From positions 992,001 to 1,056,000 of the forward strand of contig NC_033561.1 in NCBI RefSeq assembly GCF_001680005.1: DNA of 64,000 bases, written 5' to 3'. The stretch comes from Plasmodium coatneyi. Lineage: Eukaryota > Apicomplexa > Aconoidasida > Haemosporida > Plasmodiidae. Of the stretch, positions 58,775-64,000 are shown one piece after another. The translations under genes were made by a program, and so were the position numbers. The notes under the pieces were generated by a model, which was not told the DNA's origin, made no database searches, and saw only the letters and a list, made by a program, of their open reading frames with translations. Every line of letters starts with the position of its first letter. Position 1 is the first letter of the stretch.

Positions 58775-60284
58775 TGTTTAGGTGTATATTTTTATATATA
58801 CTAGGTTTACATTAAAGTATGTTCATAGAAAATAAGTATATCAGAATTCTGCCCATTCTCATAAGGATTATTGCTATTCACAAATATGTGTAAAATTCCT
58901 ACTTTTCACTCGAATAATACACACTATACAATCTTCCAAGTAATGATAACTTAATACACAATATGCATCAGATCACCATGTATATATAGGAGCGCAATTC
59001 TCTTCTATCAAAATTTTTATGATACATTATTAATTAATGTTCTACTTTTGTTAAGAGAATTAATAAAAAAATTTTATCATATATAGTATAGCTTGTATAC
59101 ACAGGAAGCACATTCCTCCCCTACGGAATGTGCACATATCCATTTATCCATATTCAGTGAAAACTATGTATAATCACAATACAAGTATAGAGGGAAAAAA
59201 AAAAAAGAAAGAAGTGAGGTTTACCCATTAACATGTGATAAAATACAATGTGCATCCGAAGAGGGGGACAAAATGCTCAAACAAATAGTACATAATGTGG
59301 TGTGCACATCTTTCCCATATGGACGAACTGTTTGTATATCATAATTGAGTAAGGAAAAGGAAAAAAGATTAAAAAGAAAAAAGAAAAGAAAAGAAAAGAA
59401 AAGAAAAGAAAAGAAAAGAAAAGAAAAGAAAAGAAAGAAAAGAAAGAGATGGAACTTTTATTACTACTGAGAATTCATGAATGTAGGTGTAGGTATAGTG
59501 TAAAAAATGTTATTATTATACAGGAATGTGTATATTGCTATCCAACCAAATAGCTCACGTAATTCCTTTTATTATGTAATTTTCATTTATTTCATGATTT
59601 CAAACTCCCTATTACATATGTGCACAATGTACACACATGTGATAAAGGAGGGGGGAGAAGAGTATTATTCCCTGCACATATGTATATGAACTATATATTA
59701 CATATATGTATGTTAATAGTCCTTAATGATTTTCCCTTAAAATAATTATAAAACATAGAATTCATATAATACATAGTTACATATTTGGTTCGAAAAGGAA
59801 AGAAGGAATTATGTTTTATATTTTTTTATACATTATAACAGTGAAAGTACGTGTAAATAAGAGTATTATGTGTTGAACAGTCACGTATAATGGGGAGTAC
59901 CATAATATAACAATGTAACAGTTACATAGAGGAAGGAATGGAAAGGAAAGAAAATAAATAAGTAGAAATTCCTGAATTTTTTTTATCTCCTCCTTTTCAT
60001 TTCCTACAGCATATTTCTTTATAGTTCACTTTGACTGCATATAATAATTTTGATGCATATAATGATTTTAATACATCTGTATGTTCCAATATTGTTTGGA
60101 AATTGAATGTGTGCACTCTTATTACTTGAGAATTTTGAACAGTATATGATATTATGAAAATAGAAATCTCATATGTATTCATAATTGTAGAACCAGCTGG
60201 GTGTTAACATATATATTCCTTATGAATAAAAAGAAGGAAGAAATTTTTAAATAAGCCCATTATATACAGCAGCATATATTAACC
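58775..60284. other. Head-to-head KIR10/KIR11 intergenic region
   Basis: 1.5 kb AT-rich spacer. About 59190-59540 is the third copy of the block between KIR1/2 and KIR8/9, with ATTAACATGTGATAAAATAC, AATGTGCATCCGAAGAGG, TTTTATTACTACTGAGAA and ATGTTATTATTATACAGGAA. An (AAAAG)n array sits inside it. No gene is supported. Likely bidirectional promoter. Confidence 0.65.
59365..59446 (+). repeat. (AAAAG)n microsatellite
   Basis: About 15 near-perfect AAAAG units within the KIR10/KIR11 gap. The corresponding place in the KIR8/9 gap has only a short AAAAGAAAAG run, so this copy has expanded. Confidence 0.9.
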
Positions 60285-61835
60285 ATGTCAGAAACGGCAC
60301 CAGCAGGACCAGTGAATGTTAGTTCTTAAGTTCCTCCTATATTCAAGGAATAATATATGAAAATAATATGAAAAATATTATTCATATATATAAATATTCC
60401 ATGCATATAATGTAATATTAAAAAAAAAAAAAAAAAGTGTGAAAATACATATATATGGAAAAACGTACACACTTACACATACATACACTTACATATATAT
60501 TTCACTCCTTTCCACTTACTTTGCCATCTACATATTTTCAGCCGGAGAAGGAGGAGACTTTCCCTTCGCATCAACATTTCTACAGTAAATTCGAAAATGG
60601 AAGAAAGAGCAAGGGAGCAAACTGTGACGATAGTAGTGCTTGCGGCAAAGAAGTAACAAGTTATCAATTGGAAAATAAGGAGCTCAAGGAGCATCTGCTT
60701 CGAACTCAGGTAGCGCTGGACTATATATACGAAGAATACAAAACAAAGGGGGAAACATCAAAAAGTGAAGCACGCCACTTCTTTTATTATTGGTTAGGTG
60801 ATAAAATATCTAAGAGTAAAACAGTGAAGCCCACATTCGAAGGTGCCATAAATCTTATTTGTAGGGAGATAAGGAAACATTGTTCGTCAAAACAATGTGA
60901 ATTTCCCTGTGATAATCCTGATAGAGTTCTTTTCCCTCAAAGAAAAAAAATATTCGATTATTCTTACGATTATAATTACATAAAGGGGGATTTACTTCAA
61001 AATGAATCCACTTGTAATGAGGACGAATGGTCAGGTTACCGGGAGGGAGTTAATAGAGCATGTAGTGCTGTGCGTACAGATTGCACAAAAGGAAGCAGGA
61101 AGGATGATGAATATTGCAAGGAATTCGAAACAAAGTACGGGGTATATTGTGATATGGTGCAAATGTCAGAAGAAAAATGTGAATTAACGACTGAACTGGA
61201 AACCGTGAAAGAAGAGAATGCGAGAATTTCTTCCGCAAAGGACAAATTGGAGACCACCCTTTCCAACACTACCCCTACCACTACCACAGCCATTTCGTCC
61301 ACCCTTACTACCCTTGGACTAACAGTTGTTCCTTTTCTGCTATATAAGGTATAATTACCACTACACAATTAAAAGTTAAATAATATAAGTAACAGTATTT
61401 CCTTTCCTTAGACCCTTCCCCTTTTAGACCCTCCTTAGACTCTTCCTTTCCTTCTTTCATTAGACCACTCCTTTCCTTCTTTCGTTAGACCACTTCTTTC
61501 CTCCTCCTTAGACCCTTCCTTCCACCCCTAACAAACTTGCTTCCACCTACAACCCCTAAAACCACCTTCCTTCCATTCAGTATAAACCATGGTCTTCCTG
61601 GTCCGGTAACCAATCTTCTGGAGGAAGGAGCACGAAAAAAAGGAGAACAATTGGACAGAACTTTGATGTGCCTGCAGAAGATACATTCACTGAATATTCC
61701 ACAGATAATTCAACAATATGTGAATCTACAGCAGAAGATTCTACCACACTACGTTCTGCTCCATACAGAAGATCGCCTACTGCGGGTAGAAGAAATAATG
61801 GAAGTCACGGAATGGTAGGTTACCAGAATATGTAA
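60285..61835 (+). CDS. KIR11: KIR variant surface antigen, single ectodomain
   Basis: Exons 60285-60317 (MSETAPAGPVN), 60542-61348 and 61581-61835 give 364 residues, all phase 0; a donor six bases earlier is possible for exon 1. Exon 2 begins PEKEETFPSHQHFYSKFE, as in KIR2, has FFYYWLGDKISKSK and FDYSYDYNYIKGDL, and ends in the helix STLTTLGLTVVPFLLYK after a Glu/Thr/Leu coiled-coil-like stretch. The tail exon begins YKPWSSWSGNQSSGG (Ser for Phe) and ends GYQNM. The last intron has C-rich and TTAGACC repeats. It is the right-most KIR and converges on the conserved E2 gene. Confidence 0.92.
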
Positions 61836-61840
61836 CATCC

Positions 61841-61920
61841 AGGGGGAAGGGAATGTGTCCTTCCCCCCTTTTTAGGACATAAATGACAGCACTCAGTTTA
61901 TACGGTGTAAGGAACAAAAT
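61841..61920 (+). promoter_or_regulatory. KIR11 3' element: strong hairpin plus motif
   Basis: Only 5 nt after the stop, a hairpin (GGGGGAAGG, loop GAATGTGT, CCTTCCCCC) is followed by CATAAATGACAGCACTCAG and TTATACGGTGTAAGGAAC. Confidence 0.76.
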
Positions 61921-61968
61921 TACATTTTTCCTATTTTTCCCTTTTGCTTTTCTTTTTTTTTTCCCTTT

Positions 61969-62107
61969 CCGCATTGTACGGAAGTGTTCATTTATTTTCC
62001 CTACAACATTTTTATCTTTGTAATTTTTTTCTTTTACTTCAACATAATAATATCTTTCCTTCTTCTTTATACATACAGATACTTTTATGAAAAGGTCAGT
62101 ACTTTTT
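61969..62107 (+). repeat. Island-boundary repeat, right copy
   Basis: About 140 bp matching the reverse complement of 24945-25090, downstream of the right-most KIR gene. Conserved order: TTCCGCATTGTACGGAAGT, TTCATTTATTTTCC, CATAATAATATCTTTCC, CAGATACTTTTATGAAAAG. Confidence 0.8.
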
Positions 62108-62832
62108 CTTTTCTTTTTTTTTTCTGCGCCCCATTTGGAGTATCTTTTTTCATGCAGTTGTGCATACATTCAAATGAAGGAAAGGAAAATAAAAGAATGC
62201 AAAGGGGGGGTACATGGTCACTTGCACACGCGAATATAATTAACGAACCTATATTACGGAATTTACCGCGCAACATGCTCACGTAGATTTGCTCGCTACC
62301 CCATTTGATAGGTCCCCCCTTCTTAATGAGCTGTAAATTTCACTTTCACGATTGCCTGATGTGGGAGGGGTGGTAAAACGGTTGAAAAATTGGAAAACGC
62401 TTCAGTGGGGAAGAAAAAAAAAAAAAAAAAATTAAAAATGCTTTTATTATTTGAATTGCCTAAATTGAGCAACAATTTGGACGTAGAGGGTTGATCAGCT
62501 GTGGAGTGGAGAATGTGTCCTTAACTGTGTGTGTGGTGTATCCCCTTTTGCTTACCTATACGACGATCACTTGGTCTATCACCACTTGGTTTATGACCGC
62601 ATGGGTGACGACCTTTACCGCTTCACAAATATTTCAAAATAAAGGAGGGCATATCATCATCCGTGTGGTACGTTACCATACCAGCTGTTCAAGTAGGGGG
62701 TCGAAAAAAGGAAAAACGAAAGGGAAGGAAGGATCATAATATTACTCCCCCGAGTGCACACACATCGTGTAATGGAAAAACTGCAGTTGCAAAGGGGTGT
62801 GTCACCGTTGCCTCTGCGCGGCCTCACTCCCG
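62108..62832. other. Spacer between the KIR island and the E2 gene
   Basis: Convergent spacer with a poly(dA) run at about 62413-62431 and ACTTGGT(C/T)TA(T/C) short repeats near 62565-62605. Base composition returns towards that of the conserved block. No gene is supported. Confidence 0.5.
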
Positions 62833-63914
62833 TTACAGAAAGACCTGCATGATGTCCCGCTCGACGAACGCCGCCAAGTCGCTCATGAAGGAAGCCGCGT
62901 GCGAGCCGTAAATGTGGCGATGGTCGCAGGTGAGCGTCATCATCATGCCCCGCTGGATCTTCAGGTCTTCAAAATTCTCAACGTTCGCAATGTTCGTGCC
63001 GACGGATAGGATGCAGGACACGTTTGGAGGGAGTGTGGCGTCGAACTGGTAGGTGTTAAACATGCCCAGGTTGGAGATGTAGAAGTTGCTGCCCGTCATT
63101 TCGCCGGGCGTCAGCAGGCCCTGTTTGCCTTTCTCGACTAGCTTCTGCGCAGAAAAAAAAAAAAAAAAAAAAAAAAACTAGCCATTTTTGCCTGAACAAG
63201 TTGAGCTATTTTGTGAAAATCGCCTGAACAGGTAATACATTTTTTTTGCGCAAGTTCGCGTCTTTCAGCTGAACTTCTCACAAACCTTCCATTCACCGGC
63301 CAGGGTGTATATATCCGTCTTGTTAACCCGCTTGAGGACAGGCGTCAACAGGGAGTTCTTCAATCCCAAGGCATTCCCTATATGAACGTCTTCGTTAAAT
63401 AATATTTTTCCCTCCCCCTCATCGATGAAGGTTGAGTAAATGATGGGATGCTTCAGTAACACATTCGACACACACTTGCTCAGGAGGACAGTCATGCTAA
63501 TTTTGTCCTTAACTTGTTCATACAGTTTTTGGAGAGCGTTTGTTTTTATAAAATGAGTTATGCGGAACACTGGAATGGATAGGGTACGCATCATGTTGTT
63601 TTTTATTGCCTTTTGGACGTTTGTTAATTCAATTATTTTTTCCTTCGAGGGGGTAGCTGCTCTTGTGCGTTCCAGGTGTGAAACCACGTCTTCGTATGTC
63701 ATACGTCCAGGTATCTTGGGTTCTCTGCGTGCATATGTGCGCATGTGTTTGTGTATGTGTGTGTGTCGATGTGTATGTGCTTTTGTTAAGTTCGCTACTG
63801 GATTGGTGTGCCGATATGAACTTACTTAATATCCGCTGGGGTTAGCTTGTTCTGTTCCATCAGCTCGGCTGCGGAGGGAAGAACAATTGGAGCGTCTCTC
63901 CCTTTGGGGGGCAT
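62833..63914 (-). CDS. Dihydrolipoamide acyltransferase (E2) of the apicoplast pyruvate dehydrogenase, 3' part
   Basis: Three exons are visible: 63914-63826, 63724-63286 and 63144-62833. The gene continues beyond the right edge, so lipoyl domains and leader are not seen. The first visible residues are a peripheral subunit-binding domain (PSBD)-type stretch (APIVLPSAAELMEQ, LTPADIK, IPGRMTYEDV). The acyltransferase core follows: LTNVQKAIKNNMM, FRITHFIKTNAL, KHPIIYSTF, TLAGEWK, then GSNFYISNLGMF and the active-site region CDHRHIYGSHAASF. The HRxIYG form fits plastid-type pyruvate dehydrogenase E2 rather than the HRxxDG of most mitochondrial ones. In Plasmodium the only pyruvate dehydrogenase complex is in the apicoplast, where it makes acetyl-CoA for type II fatty acid synthesis. 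The stop follows IMQVFL. All three junctions keep frame. Confidence 0.88.
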
Positions 63915-64000
63915 CTGAAGGGGGGTAGGAAGTGGAAGGAGTGGATAGAATTAAATGGATTTGAATCGAGGTCATGCCCGCTGATACACCACGTAACATC
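63915..64000 (-). other. E2 intron sequence at the window edge
   Basis: Directly upstream of acceptor CCCTTCAG at 63915-63922. I cannot place the next coding exon within the remaining bases. Confidence 0.5.

Noticed and set aside
25262..61835. SICAvar genes in the variant island
   Set aside because: None of the exons show the long multi-exon Cys-rich SICA pattern. All ectodomains have the KIR YYW(L/V/I)GD-type core and KIR tails.

Overview
This window is nuclear DNA of a malaria parasite of the simian Plasmodium knowlesi / P. coatneyi group. The evidence is spliced genes with short introns, long poly(dA:dT) tracts between genes, apicoplast-type leader peptides, and an internal (non-subtelomeric) array of KIR variant-antigen genes carrying interstitial telomere-like repeats. 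That combination is known from P. knowlesi, and KIR-like genes are also known from P. coatneyi. The species call is an inference.

The window has three parts. Positions 1-23931 are a fairly GC-rich block of conserved housekeeping genes: a DDX52/Rok1-like DEAD-box helicase, a TM9 superfamily (nonaspanin) membrane protein on the minus strand, an unrecognised polytopic membrane protein with a secretory leader, an acidic nuclear-looking protein, a 1517-residue helical protein, a four-exon protein with a signal peptide and a likely plastid transit peptide, a possible unmodelled small spliced gene, and ARF1. Positions of about 24900-62100 are an AT-rich island of eleven KIR genes. Positions 62833-64000 return to conserved sequence with the 3' part of the apicoplast pyruvate dehydrogenase E2 gene.

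The KIR island is highly ordered. Ten of the eleven genes form five head-to-head pairs (KIR1/2, 3/4, 6/7, 8/9, 10/11). KIR5, a decayed minus-strand pseudogene, has no partner. Each gene has a tiny first exon of 3-33 nt carrying the start codon, one or two cysteine-rich ectodomain exons ending in or followed by a transmembrane helix, and a last exon for a Ser/Thr-rich cytoplasmic tail. All eleven tails end in Tyr-x-x-Met-stop. Ten have a conserved element just after the stop codon, and nine of these also have a GC-rich hairpin. KIR3, 4, 6 and 10 have two ectodomains. KIR4 has a single frameshift in a G8 run. A 1.7 kb degenerate telomere-like plus purine satellite tract sits between KIR3 and KIR4, and the outer ends of the island carry inverted copies of one roughly 150 bp sequence.

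Exon boundaries were derived by hand from GT/AG sites, reading frames and comparison among the paralogues. KIR numbers are local to this window. No tRNA, rRNA, CRISPR array or transposon was found.
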